Source: Lunularia cruciata (Eukaryota; Streptophyta; Marchantiopsida; Lunulariales; Lunulariaceae). From it: DNA of 64,000 nucleotides. Position 1 is the stretch's first letter. Every line of letters begins with the position of its first letter. The notes below the pieces were generated by a model. That model made no database searches and was not told the origin of the DNA. It worked only from the letters and a program-made list of their open reading frames with translations. The translations under genes and the position numbers were made by a program. Positions 1 to 10,798 of this stretch are shown here, in pieces. The DNA lies in NCBI GenBank assembly GCA_948567375.1, contig OX419755.1:49370291-49434290 (forward strand), written 5' to 3'.

Positions 1-1371
1 TTTAGCTTCTGAACAGCCAAAAGCATTGCTTTAGCCAGTTCAACTGGCATAAGTTTCGACAGTTATGAGCATTTGACGTCAGTCCCAGTGTCAGGTTACT
101 CCTCTAACCTATTCTAAATCCTCAGCAACTCAATGACTCGCAATCCTGTCCGGAAGTGATACAATTCTGGCTCATGATAGTGCACACCCATTGTTATACC
201 TTTCCAATGTAGCTCTCTTTCGTAATGGCTAACAACAGTGTCTTCAACCTCTTCGGAAGAAGTATTTTACATCTGTACGTAAGCAATCGCTATTTACCCA
301 AGGATTCTCCTTGCAATTCTAGCTGCCAGCAGTCTAGGACCTTCTAACTTACATCCTGAAGACTAAATCAAATAGAAATGATTGGGCACGAAATTGAGTG
401 GACGAAACACGACAAGATTGTAGTCCACTGCTACCGGAAACGAAAAATCATGTTGTATACTGGGGCGGACATGTCTGATGAGCGTTTGACTGAGTGAGTA
501 AACAATGATCTCGTACAAACGCGGTGTTGCGTGAAGATTCCTTTGGTGCTCCAAGCAGCGCTGGTGGTTTTTCCGCTGGTGGGTTCATCTTGTGCATCCA
601 GCGTCCTGTAACACCAACACTCATAAATGTCTGTTTCTAACGGACCAACATACTCCATACTGACAATTGTAAGTTTAGCTCTGTAACCATGGAAGGATAC
701 TACTATATTGCTTGATGTCTGGATTTAGATCTTTCAAACTGCAAGTCAACGCCGACCTTCTCAGCTCACTAACTGAAGATGCGTTCAAATGCCGAGAAGA
801 CCTGTGAAGCCCCATGCGTATTTGAACTTTTCTAAACCGCAATTGAGATGTGGCGGAGTTCTGTAAAAATCACTGGTAGAATAATATAAAGTTGGGGAAT
901 CAATGGTTTTGTGATTTAGTATTGGATGAACCTACATCCAACCATTGCCTTTACCCTAGACGGTTACCTTTGCTTTAAAATGAATCCTCTGCTTTTTCGC
1001 AGCACCTTGCTCAGAAACGCACTCTTCTCTTATTAGATGGTGCATACCACTCTAAATATTGAATGCTATACCATGTTCGTGAAATTTGTCAAACTTTATC
1101 GCTCTTGTATTTTATGTTTATTTTGTTGTTTTGTCAATTCGTACTTGCTTATATCAGCGTGGCTTCGGTTAGCATCGATTCTTGCATGTACTTGCTTCCA
1201 TCTGGCAACTCCAACTCTGGGTTTCAGTCAGGTCATACATGGATTTGGATCCCCCGTAATGCCAGCGGCTTCTGCTTTCCACTTCTCTTATACCTTAGTT
1301 GGAGTGTCAGGTTGACACACTAAAGCTCGTCAACCGTGTCCACAAGGTCATCCACATTTGCAGCATACTAC
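1..1371. other. Left flank, no supported gene
   Basis: No reading frame here resembles a protein family I know. The ATG-initiated frames are short, overlap on both strands and lack domain-like composition. It is the sequence into which the Harbinger element at 1375 was inserted. I see no tRNA, satellite or clear promoter. Confidence 0.5.
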
Positions 1372-1374
1372 AAT

Positions 1375-1393
1375 AGGGGGTTTTAGAAATAGG
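1375..1393 (+). repeat. Harbinger left terminal inverted repeat
   Basis: Starts AGGGGGTTTTAGAAATAGG and pairs with 10799-10817 read on the minus strand. It is preceded by AAT at 1372-1374, repeated after the right end. Similarity fades after about 19 bases. Confidence 0.75.
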
Positions 1394-1903
1394 TTTGGCG
1401 GATGTCTAGGGGAAAAATAAGAAATTTCGTAATAATTTTTAGTGAACTCTATAACGTTATGAGATGGTAATAACTAAACGCTCTGTAACTTCAGTTAAGG
1501 GATATATTCAGCTAATTGCATTCATTTATAAAAATCAAATCCTACCTTATGGATGTTTTGGAATGCCGTAAGTAAATAAATGATTGTCAGAAAGAGTGAC
1601 GTGTTTCTTCCGGAGGGTGGCCACATAATCATTTAGTCACGTATTGATGATCTGTTTTAGTATTCAAGATCCAAAATGGCCCCGCCCAACAATTCAAATT
1701 TGTAAACTGAAATTCACCACCCTCATTAGCAAAGGTGCGAGTTGTCAGGCAAGTAACGATGGTTTTGTAGTTTCGAATTGGTGTGGGAAATGATCAGCGC
1801 CACCGTGCGGCAACCAAGAAATTGATGAGAGTGTGACTATTCTCACACTAGGAGTGCAACAAACTTTTTGCAATGGGACATCAAGTACAGCGATTTAGTG
1901 TAG

Positions 1904-3180
1904 GACTCCATTATCGACGACGCTGATCCGGGACGTATAGAGTCATCTTTGGATTCGCAACCTCAACAGCCATTAGGGAAATTTGGAGACTTGTTGAGGA
2001 TGGCTTCTTTTGTGCCTGGCAAAACCAAGGAGGATGAACAATTTTGCATGGCAACACACCATTACAGCCAAATACTGGATTATTTGGAGGACCTCGAGGA
2101 TTTTGCACAAATTCATGGTGGGAACTGCAAAAAGCCCATTCAGAAATCAACCGCATTTAGTTTCATGGCAACCTTTTTGATTAGAGAGGGTATCGGATTT
2201 CCTACCTCTATGACAGGTGACAGACTTTACAAGAAATGGTTGCGGTACATGAAACAATACAAAGAAACTCGGGAGCTAAAGAACAAGGCGACGGGAGAAG
2301 GTCTCACCGAGAAGGAATATAGCAAAGGGTGGAGAACTATAGAAGATAAATTGAATGGAATGTGCATGCATTTTGCAAGAAGGGAGCCATGTTTGGGAGC
2401 AGAGCAAACATAAGTCCACCGGCAATGGTAAGTTTAGGAGATTGTAATCCTAATTCGAGCAAGATTTGCGAGGCTGGCGAGGAGGAGGTCCATGAAGGTA
2501 CGCAGGAGTGCTCCAATTTCTCATCTCCTCTAGAGGTGGTGCTCCCTGACTCAGGCCCTGAGTTGGTCGCAAACACCCAAGGGGTGGAAAGTTTAGCAAG
2601 TGGCATGGAGAATGGAATCCTATCACCAGAGGATGAGTCTCCATGTATTCCACCGACCGAGGACTCGCCTGTCATTACACCACCACCGCCTTTAATTTCT
2701 ACAAGAGATGGATCTGATTGTGCAGACCAAGAAGGAGAACGGGACCCAAAGAGGAAGAAAGGTGGAATTTCTGCAAGTAAGGTACCCAATTTGTCACTCA
2801 CTATGTCATTGTCTCATGATTTAGCAAAAATTACCATGTTAAAGGCAGATAGTAGAGAATCCAGAGAGAGGTTACGACTAGCTGAACTAGAAGCCACCAA
2901 CATGAGGAAGAGAGAGAAAACAATGCTGAGAATGGAAGCAGGGCACGTTAGATTAGAGACAGAGAAGATGAAAATTAAAATAGAGAAAAAATTGAGCGCA
3001 GATAAAAGGAAAGCTAGGGCAGACAAACACAAATTTAAGGAGAAGAGTTTAGAATCAAAGCGCACTCATGAAATCAAAATGAGTCTCATACAAGCAGGGA
3101 AAACTCCTAAGGAAATAAGTAACTATTTTAAAGTGCTCACTCAGGTTCAACGTCCATCATACTCTAATGATAGTGAATAG
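1904..3180 (+). pseudogene. Harbinger ORF1-like DNA-binding/coiled-coil protein, frameshifted
   Basis: The open frame runs from about 1904 (just after an AG that could be a splice acceptor) to 2413, then continues one frame over from about 2360 to the stop at 3178-3180. The upstream frame reads LNGMCMHFARR and the downstream frame continues with AMFGSRANISPP, so the two halves look like one protein of about 420 residues joined across a 1-base shift near 2372-2382. The first half has a basic tryptophan-containing segment (YKKWLRYMKQYKETRELKN), as in Myb/trihelix-like partners of Harbinger transposases. The middle is proline/serine-rich. The last 130 residues are a highly charged Lys/Glu/Arg coiled coil ending in a motif similar to AGKTPKEISNYFKVL. 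Such ORF1 proteins are thought to help the transposase bind DNA and enter the nucleus. The family assignment rests mainly on context. Confidence 0.5.
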
Positions 3181-3359
3181 TGAATAGTATACCACCATGT
3201 AACCTTTATTATGATTATAATAAAGATGAGTTATGGAAACTTGGCTATGGAAACCTGATGCAACTTGTTACCATTCAGTTACTCAAAATTTTTTGTTTTT
3301 GATGTTTTCTTTACCACTCAATCCATTCTGTCATATCTTTTTGCACAATAAGCGCAAGA

Positions 3360-3760
3360 TGCCACAAGTTGACCCTCATAGCCGCCCAAAAAATCTCTCT
3401 TGGCGCTAGTCACCGCTTGCGATGCTCAATGGAACATGGCAAGCAAGTTGTCTATGGTGGTCATCGGCGCTCGTGGGCGCTCAAAGCCGCTTGTCTGTGC
3501 TCATAGGCGCTCGTAGTCGCTGATTGCCGCTGGGTGGCCCCTAGGTAGGCGCCCATTGACGCGCTTGTAGGGTTTGCTTGAAGCCGATGGGAAAATGGGT
3601 TCGTGGCGCTCGTAGGCGCCCGTAGGCGCTGGGTGCTACTATGTGGCCCCAAGGTAGGTGCTAGTTGATGCCCGCGGCCGCTCATCGGCGCTCCCCAATA
3701 GATTTATGATAAATTTTTCTGGCTTCTAGTCGCTCGGAGGTGCTAGTTGGCGCGCGTAGA
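3360..3760 (+). repeat. GC-rich degenerate GGCGCT array (1)
   Basis: A 400-bp stretch much richer in GC than its surroundings, made of irregular short units of the type GGCGCTCGTAGGCGC. No fixed period is visible by eye. A second block on the same strand is at 6575-7140 and a related one in the opposite orientation (AGCGCC) is at 7990-8334, all inside the Harbinger element. Open frames in it are by-products of the repeat. Confidence 0.65.
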
Positions 3761-4025
3761 CGCTGATATGTTTAGGGTTGAGTGTTTAAAGGGAAATTGC
3801 ACCCATATTTGTAAGGTGGTGACAAGTTGGATACAAAAGGCACAATTCAAAATTTAGGATTTAGGGGAGTGTGATCACAATGAGTGTTCAATATGAGTTT
3901 GGAATATGAGTTGAATATGAATATGAGAATTCACAAGTGTAAACTAAAACATAAATGTATACATGGGGAGAAATGAAAATAATATGTATATAAATGAAAA
4001 GCCAATAGAACCTAAACATATGACT

Positions 4026-4821
4026 ATGGAGGTCGAGGAGGTGAAGAAGAAGAGGGTGATGCACTATGGTGTCTAAGTGCTACTACTGCATCCTCAAGTC
4101 TACGACGATATACATGATGTTGAATCCTAAATGGACTCAATGACCACCATAGCGGCCACTCGCTCTCATCCAAGTCTCAATGCTTGATACCACTAGCAAG
4201 AAGAGGATAAGGGTCACAACTATAAGAACTCAATCCACCTGATGTCCACTCCTCTTCTGCCCAACTAATAACAGACCTATCGTCATGGAAAAATCTGTCC
4301 AAAGCACTCATCAAAGGGTCAAATGACCAAGTGTATGATGCTCTATGTACCCTATAAGGATGGAAGTGGGTAGGGTGGATAGCACCATGTGGATGGTTCC
4401 TATAATAAGAGAGTGCATAACTATCTATGATCAAAAGATCACGAAGAGGTAAACCTAATGAAGTCAGATGCTCATATGATCTAACTCTAAGTCCTCTGAA
4501 TTCTGAATCTCGCTATATATCTCTAGAGCACAAACATGCCATGAGGCGAGACCCGGTGTGAACTCCCTTAGGGAGTTCAGACCACTACCACATGCTCCGT
4601 AGCAACCACTCCACTCCATCCGGAGTAAGATCTATCCACAAGATAACCTCAAAGCGTAGCAAACAGAACTGGATGAAATGGCAAACACCAGGACGGGCCA
4701 ACCACCCTACAGGCCCGGACTGTGTGTGAGGGAACCAACCATGCGTAGTCGTCCCGCTCTCCCATGCACTGAAACCGATAGCACCGCGAATCCATAATGA
4801 ACACATGCAAGTAACATCCAC
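4026..4821 (-). pseudogene. Unrecognised minus-strand ORF with three in-frame stops
   Basis: Reading the minus strand from about 4821 to 4026, one frame stays coding-like for about 265 codons and is broken only by stops near 4583, 4515 and 4183. It starts with a Trp/Cys-rich segment (WIRGAIGFSAWESGTTTHGW). It continues through a His/Tyr-rich middle (HPHGAIHPTHFHPYRVHRAS) and ends in a Ser/Pro tail (SASPSSSSPPRPP) before a stop near 4027. The consistent frame across the stops suggests a decayed gene rather than chance. It may be the 3' part of the same minus-strand transcription unit as 4909-5595, 5915-6412 and 7218-7449. I do not recognise the family. Confidence 0.4.
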
Positions 4822-4908
4822 AATAATAATCTTCTTCCGTAGGAAGCCGGGGAAGAGGATACATGAAATATACTCACTTGATAGACAAATCCTCTCTCTA
4901 AACTCAGT

Positions 4909-5595
4909 CTAAGTGCCCTGAGTCTCCACACTATGGGGTAACACATGGGTGGCATCAGTCTGGGTCTGCATCTCATGACGAGTATGGGTCTTGCAAGCAA
5001 TAGTACGTAGTCTGGGTCCAAGATATGCCACACAAGCCCTCAAATGAGCTAGACTAATCTCACTCTCCTCTACATGAGCTCTCATCTGAGCTAGACTACT
5101 CTCGCTCTCCTCTACCTGAAAATATGCACTCTCACACCTCTCTATAGCATATGCTAACTCTTGTGCCTGATTATGTAACTTGAGCTTGTAACCCTCTGCC
5201 ATGGCAGCTGCACCTAGTATGTCCAAGTCATCTAATCTCTGCTCTCTCTCCATCTCAGAAGTAAGCAAGGTCAGATGCATCTCCTCCTTTGCAGCAAGTA
5301 AATCCTCTCGCTCACAAAGGAGTCTCTCTTGCTCTAGCAGTAATCTTTCTCTCTCCTTTACACTTTCCAATCTACTCTCGCGCTCAAGCACTAATCTCTC
5401 TCTCCTCTACACTCTCTAATCTACTCTCACGCTCAAGGAGATTTCTCTCTCTACACTCAGCCACTCGTACACAATCATCTAAAATGCAAGTGATGTCAAC
5501 CAAACAGGAAGGAGGTGAAGGTACTCTGAAATGCATGGGGTCACCAACTCCCTCTACAGATGGAGGAAGGGGTGAAGAGGAAGAAGAGTGAAAAG
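4909..5595 (-). pseudogene. Coiled-coil ORF fragment, unrecognised
   Basis: On the minus strand from about 5595 a Ser/Pro-rich lead (PLPFVEIAPFHSSSSSPLPP) runs into repeated Arg/Glu/Leu heptads of the type LLERESRLESVEERE, then a long Glu/Leu-rich helix to the stop at 4909. The frame changes near 5395-5420 inside a GA-dinucleotide run, as if two bases were lost there. Strong coiled coil is predicted by the heptad pattern of Leu with Glu/Arg. A possible splice acceptor (ACACAG) lies just upstream and a possible donor (CAAGTGAGTA) just downstream near 4880. The function is unknown. It is probably one exon of a broken minus-strand gene carried by the Harbinger element. Confidence 0.4.
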
Positions 5596-5807
5596 GAGCT
5601 ATCTCAACAAAGGGTAAGGGCTGTGTCGCAACACAAATGTGTTGAACACTTATTCACAAATGGTACATTTAGTTATCTATCAAGTACAAATTCATACTTG
5701 AATAAACAAATACACAAGTTCTTTAATTCAAGCTTCTAAAATGAACTCATTTATTAAATCCGGTAATGGTATATACAGAAGAACTTTGTATGTTTTCCAA
5801 CATACAA

Positions 5808-5810
<3 letters not shown>

Positions 5811-5896
<86 letters not shown>
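5811..5896. repeat. TA dinucleotide microsatellite, 43 units
   Basis: An uninterrupted run of TA over 86 bases. The open frames crossing it encode alternating Tyr-Ile and are artefacts. It lies between two minus-strand coding-like blocks, where an intron would be expected. Confidence 0.95.
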
Positions 5897-5897
<1 letters not shown>

Positions 5898-5914
5898 TCA
5901 AACCTAAAACTCAA

Positions 5915-6412
5915 TCACTCACCATCCTCATCCTTGCTATCAGCATCCTCATGATCATCACCATGCTCTCTCTCGTGTATAATCTCCTCCTCTCCATCAC
6001 TCAGGTACATGACATCCTCCTCTGGAATGAAACCTCTCTCCACAAAGAGATGAGTGAGTACTTGTCCAAAGAAGGTGACTCTAAACCTACGCCCCTTAGG
6101 ACTCATCACTTGGGTTTGCAAACTCCCTACCTCTGCAATGATAGCTCTAAAAGCCAACTCTCCCCAATCATAATCTTCCATACCAAATCTCCTCAACTTG
6201 GTCTTAGTGTTGAGTACCAAATGCCCATGTACAATCTTGGGCTTAATAGTGGGTGCAACTAGTGCACCCGTCAACTGGAAGAAAGCTTTGAATACATGAT
6301 ATACACATTGCCTTGCAAGATATCTTTTTGCAACCTTGTCCCTTTGTGGAAACCAGTCTGAGACAACTGTGTAAGGAACTGTCCTCTGTCTTGGTGTTCT
6401 CCCCCTGGGCAT
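5915..6412 (-). CDS. Unrecognised acidic-tailed protein segment (probable exon)
   Basis: The minus strand from the ATG at 6412 is open for about 165 codons and looks truly coding. It has an N-terminal basic stretch ([17 protein letters not shown]), then a mixed globular-looking region with many aromatic residues, then a very acidic tail rich in Asp, Glu and His. The last codons run into GATGGTGAGTGA, where G/GTGAGT is an excellent splice donor, so the stop two codons later may lie in an intron. The frame also stays open upstream of the ATG back to an AG at about 6436. No stop or shift is seen inside. I do not recognise the family. It lies within the Harbinger element and could be cargo, a third element gene, or part of a nested element. 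Confidence 0.45.
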   Translation of the reverse strand: MPRGRTPRQRTVPYTVVSDWFPQRDKVAKRYLARQCVYHVFKAFFQLTGALVAPTIKPKIVHGHLVLNTKTKLRRFGMEDYDWGELAFRAIIAEVGSLQTQVMSPKGRRFRVTFFGQVLTHLFVERGFIPEEDVMYLSDGEEEIIHEREHGDDHEDADSKDEDGE

Positions 6413-6574
6413 GGCAAGTGCATCTCTAACTATATATGCAGTCAATTAAAACTACCTACCTCTTACCAAACCTGTGCAAGATACCTTGTCCCATGTACTC
6501 ACAAACTCTGTACATGGAATGACCTGCACAACCTACCAAAAAAATTCAGCTCAAACTTATCTCAAAAGGACTTA

Positions 6575-7140
6575 GACTCAAAGGTGACGCTAGGTGCCAC
6601 TGGGAGGCGCTGGATGATGCTCGCACACAGTCCTGGATAAACCCGAGAGCCACTGGGGGCGCCGGGGTGCGCTCGGAGCCGTACTCATGTGACGCTGGGT
6701 GGCGCTCCCGACCCTTGGTGGCGCCTTCGAGCGCCGGAAGGGCGCTTGAGGCCACGCGGCGCCGCCCGCGGATGCTGCCCGTAGGTGCAGGTCCGTGGGA
6801 TGGCGCCGCGGGACTGCGCAAGGTCCGCGCGCGGACGTTGGTTGCCGCCCGGGGCCGCATGAAGATGCTTGCGTGCCCCTTTAAGGAGACGCAGATGCCG
6901 CTCGGCAACGCACGGCGATGCTGGTAGGCACCTCGGGACAAGGGTTTGGTCAAGCGGGTCTGCGCAGCCCCATGGAGACGCTGGGGGCCGCTCGAGGTTG
7001 CTGGGAGCCGCAGAGGGGCGCTGGTAGGCGCATGGGGAAGGCGCTCGTGCGCAGGGGTTTAGGATGGTGCTGGTTGGTGTTGAATGCCGCGGGGAGGCGC
7101 TGGTTGGCGTTGCGGGATAGGCTGGGTGGCGCTAATGATC
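6575..7140 (+). repeat. GC-rich degenerate GGCGCTGG array (2)
   Basis: About 560 bp of irregular GC-rich units such as GGCGCTGG and GCCGCTCG, in the same orientation as the array at 3360-3760. It separates two minus-strand coding-like blocks (5915-6412 and 7218-7449) and might be intronic to them. The apparent proteins (Gly/Arg/Ala-rich) follow from the repeat. Confidence 0.6.
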
Positions 7141-7217
7141 AGAATGCAATTTAGAGCAATAAACTTCAAAAATCAAGATTGAATGTCAATAAAACAATGA
7201 GAAATGTTTGGAAAGTA

Positions 7218-7449
7218 CCTCTCGCCTTGGATAGTGAAGTCCAAGCGTTATTTTAAGCCCCATTACATCAAGATCGACCTCCCGAATTCTGGAAACAACA
7301 GTTTGAACTTGATGTTTGTCTAGCCAGCACCACTTGATGAAATTGGTTGGGTGTTGAATGGTATGGAATGCAATGAGCCAATCTCCTTCTTGAGTATTTC
7401 TCATGTCGGGCCCATCAACTATCTTCTCGTATCCCCAGATTTTGGCCAT
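7218..7449 (-). CDS. Unrecognised possible first exon (MAKIWGYEKIVDGPD...)
   Basis: The minus strand opens with an ATG at 7449 (MAKIWGYEKIVDGPDMRN) and stays coding-like for about 77 codons up to GGCGAGAG/GTACTT, a fair splice donor at about 7217. After that the frame drifts to a stop near 7186. Composition is balanced, with Trp, Cys and His, unlike the repeats around it. If spliced to the downstream minus-strand blocks it would give the N terminus of the gene-like unit inside the Harbinger element. I do not recognise it. Confidence 0.35.
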
Positions 7450-7662
7450 GGTAAAAAAGAATGAGCTCTTCACTCGCTAAAACTCTTCTCAATGTTGAGT
7501 GTTGTGCTTCAAGCCAGCCAACCAGGACCTTGCCTCTCTACTTCCTCTCAAAATGACTCTCTAAATGTCTCCCCAGTCTCTCAAAAGGTCTCACTTGCAC
7601 ACACATTGTTCCTCACGAAATGACTTTCGAATGGCTTTTGAATGACTTTCAAAGCACCCTCT

Positions 7663-7808
7663 GCCTTGCAAAATGATCCTTGAATGGCCACCACCCTCTG
7701 CCTCACAAAATTGGAATGGCCAGCACCCTCTGCCTCACAAAATTTGAATGGACAACACCCTCTACCTCACTAAATCAGAATGGCCAGCACCCTCTGCCTC
7801 GCAAAATG
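7663..7808 (+). repeat. 32-bp tandem repeat
   Basis: Three full 32-bp units begin at 7701, 7733 and 7765 (each starting CCTCACAAAAT or a close variant and ending CACCCTCTG), with partial units on both sides. Units differ by a few substitutions. Confidence 0.8.
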
Positions 7809-8154
7809 ATCCTCCAGCCTCATGTATAAATTACTCATGATTTTCTAATCCAAACACCCCACACACTCGAGAAAAGAGCTTGCCAATGATAGGAAAGGAA
7901 ATGAACACACATTTATATAACCGAGGTTGACAGGAAAATACTCAATCCTCAACATGCAAAAATGCATTTTTCACACCCAAAAAACCCAAATCCCAAGCGG
8001 CAACATGCGGCACTCCACGTCGCCAACCGGCGCAGCCAAGCGTCGCAGCACCTACCAGCGCCTCCCACCAGCAGCTAGTGCATGTTATATGTGGATACTT
8101 CCGAGCGTCTTCCGAGCATCCGCCAGCGTCTACAAGCATCATCCAGCGTCTACG

Positions 8155-8334
8155 AGCATCCACAAGAGTCCACCAGTGTCAACGAGCGCCATTCTCAACG
8201 AGCACCATTCTCAATTAGCGCCATTCTCAATTAAGTCCGCCAGTGTCAATGAGCGCCATCCACAAGAGTCTGCCAGTGTCAACGAGCGCCATTCTCAACG
8301 AGCACCATTCTCAATTAGCGCCATTCTCAATTAA
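8155..8334 (+). repeat. 100-bp tandem duplication with AGCGCC motifs
   Basis: Bases 8161-8234 recur at 8261-8334 with only two or three differences, giving a 100-bp period. The unit contains smaller repeats of the type GAGCGCCATTCTCAA. The AGCGCC core is the reverse complement of the GGCGCT motif in the arrays at 3360 and 6575. Confidence 0.85.
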
Positions 8335-8603
8335 TTATTTAAGCTTCTGAGGAATGGTTTGAGAATGCCACTCTAAATTGATTTTTAAGTTTGCACCCAA
8401 TTGGTAAGAGAGCTCTGCTCATTTTTTAGACGTAATTGTGTCACAGAGGACTTAGATCAAGATTCATATTATTATGTTTGCATCCACATGATGTTCTTAT
8501 CATAATATTACATCCAGAAATACTCATGGTCTAAATTGCGTGACTATGAGAAAAGAGATGAATACTCAAAATATATATTTCATTATATGGAATCTCAATA
8601 AAA

Positions 8604-10032
8604 TCAATCGAGTAGATCATCATTGTTATAATCAAGGCAATGTTGCATCACCCTTGATCTACTTTCTTCTCTACCAAGTTCTATGCCCTGAAATGAAATT
8701 TCTGAATCTATTTGAGTCTCCTTTGTAAATCCGCCATCGTCCTCGGACCAAAGGTCAGAGCTATTGATTAAAAAATTATGTAAAATAATACACACCGATA
8801 CCCACTTTAACAAATAAGCATTTCTACTATTGTCTTTCAGTTGCACTCTTAGCTCACGAAGAGAATGCCATCTAGCTTTCAATACTCCTATACAATGCTC
8901 ATTTATCACTCTTGCTTTTGCTAAATATTTATTGAACTCTTGCTTGTCTTCAGAGCAAGCCTGCTTGAAAGTGGGTACTAGGTGATGCATGGGTACATAA
9001 CCCGAATCACCTAAAAGGTACTCCTTTGCCTCAAAAGTGAGACACCTCCCTCTTTGGTTCAAATCATTCCATAGTGACGATTTTTTCAAACAAGTCATAT
9101 CATGACATGACCCTGGCATTCTTGCAAAACAAAAAAGGGCATACTTTTAGTAAACTTCTCAATCAGGATAACCAATGCATTACAGAATACATAACAAAAT
9201 AACAAATAACATAAACCATACCTCCGGAGAAATGTATAACTCTCCTTTTATCATCACAAATCACTTGGCTGTTTATAGAATATGAACCCTTGCGGCTGAA
9301 ATATATTTCACCGTCCACAATTGGTCGGGCTGCAAGAGGAAACAACGTGCCATCTACCAAACCAACACAACTGGGAAAACATTTCAGTACAAAAACAGTG
9401 GATATCCTTTTCCTCTCCTCGAGGTCGGGCCAAGCAACTCGACTCCTCATCACATCTAATATGGCTGTCATAACTCTATCAATAAAAGCAATTGTTGAAC
9501 CAGCACTAATGCCCCAAATATTTAAACCCCGCGCAACACAAGCTCCATTCCCATGATGCCCAAATCTATCCAAAGCTAGGGCAACTTGGATCCACACGGG
9601 GGTTTGCTCTCTTCAGTACCTTTTCTCAAAAATTGGGTGAGTCTTAATCAAATTGACTAATGTTGAAAAAGAATCCCCATCCATTCTAGTAAGTTGGCAA
9701 AAGGCCTTAGTATCTAGATTTCTAAAATAATCCTTCATAAACTCTCTACTACGAGGGTAAGTAACACGGGGTTCCAAGTAACAATGAGTATGTGCATACT
9801 CCCATCCACTAATAAAACATTCTAGCATATCTAAATCTCCTCCTAATTCCTCATCTTCATTTTCTAATCTTGGTAAAGATAACTCCAAATCTAACCAAAT
9901 CATCCATTTGATACATTTTCTAATATTTCTGGTTAGTTCTAAACCGAGTGCTTCCTCTCGGCATGACAAAACTCTATTTTTAATCACCACTGAAAACTCT
10001 TTATCCACGAAGGGGATCTCTCTTCTCCGCAA
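8604..10032 (-). pseudogene. PIF/Harbinger DDE transposase
   Basis: Three minus-strand blocks align to the plant Harbinger (DDE_Tnp_4) transposase. Block one (10032-9613) is the N-terminal helical region ending HPIFEKRY. An in-frame TGA at 9610-9612 separates it from block two (9609-9222), which contains the first catalytic Asp in CVGLVDGTLFPLAARP and the segment YFSRKGSYSINSQVICDD. A GT donor at 9221-9220 and an AG acceptor at 9122-9121 would remove a 101-bp intron before block three (9120-8604). That block begins MPGSCHD and carries the second Asp (LLGDSGY) and the Glu (INEHCIGVLKARWHSLREL). Joining at these sites leaves the frame one base off, so either an indel has occurred or the true junction differs. 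The first codon is uncertain because the region upstream is minisatellite. It would act on the terminal repeats at 1375 and 10817. Confidence 0.85.
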
Positions 10033-10083
10033 AGGGCATCTCTCTTCTTTAAAGGGATCTCTCTTCTACGCAAAGGAGCATCT
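10011..10083 (+). repeat. Short tandem repeat, about 23-bp units
   Basis: Three units of the type GGGATCTCTCTTCTMCGCAAA follow one another, next to the 47-bp minisatellite and just upstream of the transposase. Confidence 0.7.
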
Positions 10084-10109
10084 CCATCTCCCTGTGGAAT
10101 TCTATATGC

Positions 10110-10333
10110 AAAAAACACAATCTGTGATATTTCAGCAAATAAGCATCTTTGTTCGAAAAATAACCATATGTGATATTTGAGCAAACTGACATTTCTGTGC
10201 GCAAAAAATACAATCTGTGATATTTGAGCAAACATACATTTTGGTGCGCAACAAATACAATCGGTGATATTTGAGAAAACGGACATCTCTTGGTGCGCAA
10301 AAAAAAATCGTTATATTTCAGCAAACGGACATC
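10110..10333 (+). repeat. 47-bp minisatellite, about five units
   Basis: Five tandem units of about 47 bp share the core TGATATTTGAGCAAAC followed by a GTGCGCAA motif. They lie between the transposase start and the right terminal repeat. Such subterminal tandem motifs are often transposase-binding sites in DNA transposons, which is inference here. Confidence 0.8.
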
Positions 10334-10798
10334 GAACTCAAATCTTACCACTCCATATCTGCTACAGTCTCTCTATTCTTCATCAGTGGTCAATTTTCGG
10401 CTTCCACTCAAATCTTTCCACTCATGCTCCCTCCAATAGTAAAAAAATTTGTCCCAGTTGCCACTCGTCATTTCCTTTCCATGGGTGTTCTTGAACTTCC
10501 CCGGATGCCCCCTATGCTCCTTTTGGTGGCCGTCACTTTCACTCTAACCCTAAACGAAAACTTAATTAACCCTAATGTGCAATCAATGCACTACGGAGTG
10601 ATAACGGAAAATTTCTTCTCCCTTATTTTCTACGAACCACCTCATACGGAGTGTGCTAATAATAAGGAACTTGGCCCCAACTCCGTAACATTACCATTTC
10701 TACCTCCCGGTCACACACCGTCCCCAAAAAGTCAACGCCGTCCCCAAAAAGTCAACGCTTCATAACAATCTATAAGAAAAGTTTAGAAACTTCGTACA

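Noticed and set aside
363-1323. Short frames near the left edge as possible genes
   Set aside because: They overlap in different frames, many need non-ATG starts, and none resembles a known protein.
5741-6262. Long + strand open frame across the TA microsatellite
   Set aside because: Its middle is alternating Tyr-Ile from TA repeats and its second half is antisense to the minus-strand block at 5915-6412.
6546-7154. Arg/Ala/Gly-rich open frames on both strands
   Set aside because: They are produced by the GC-rich GGCGCT repeat and have no domain-like pattern.
10110-10333. Regular 47-bp repeats as a CRISPR array
   Set aside because: The whole unit is repeated without unique spacers, and the context is a plant transposon.
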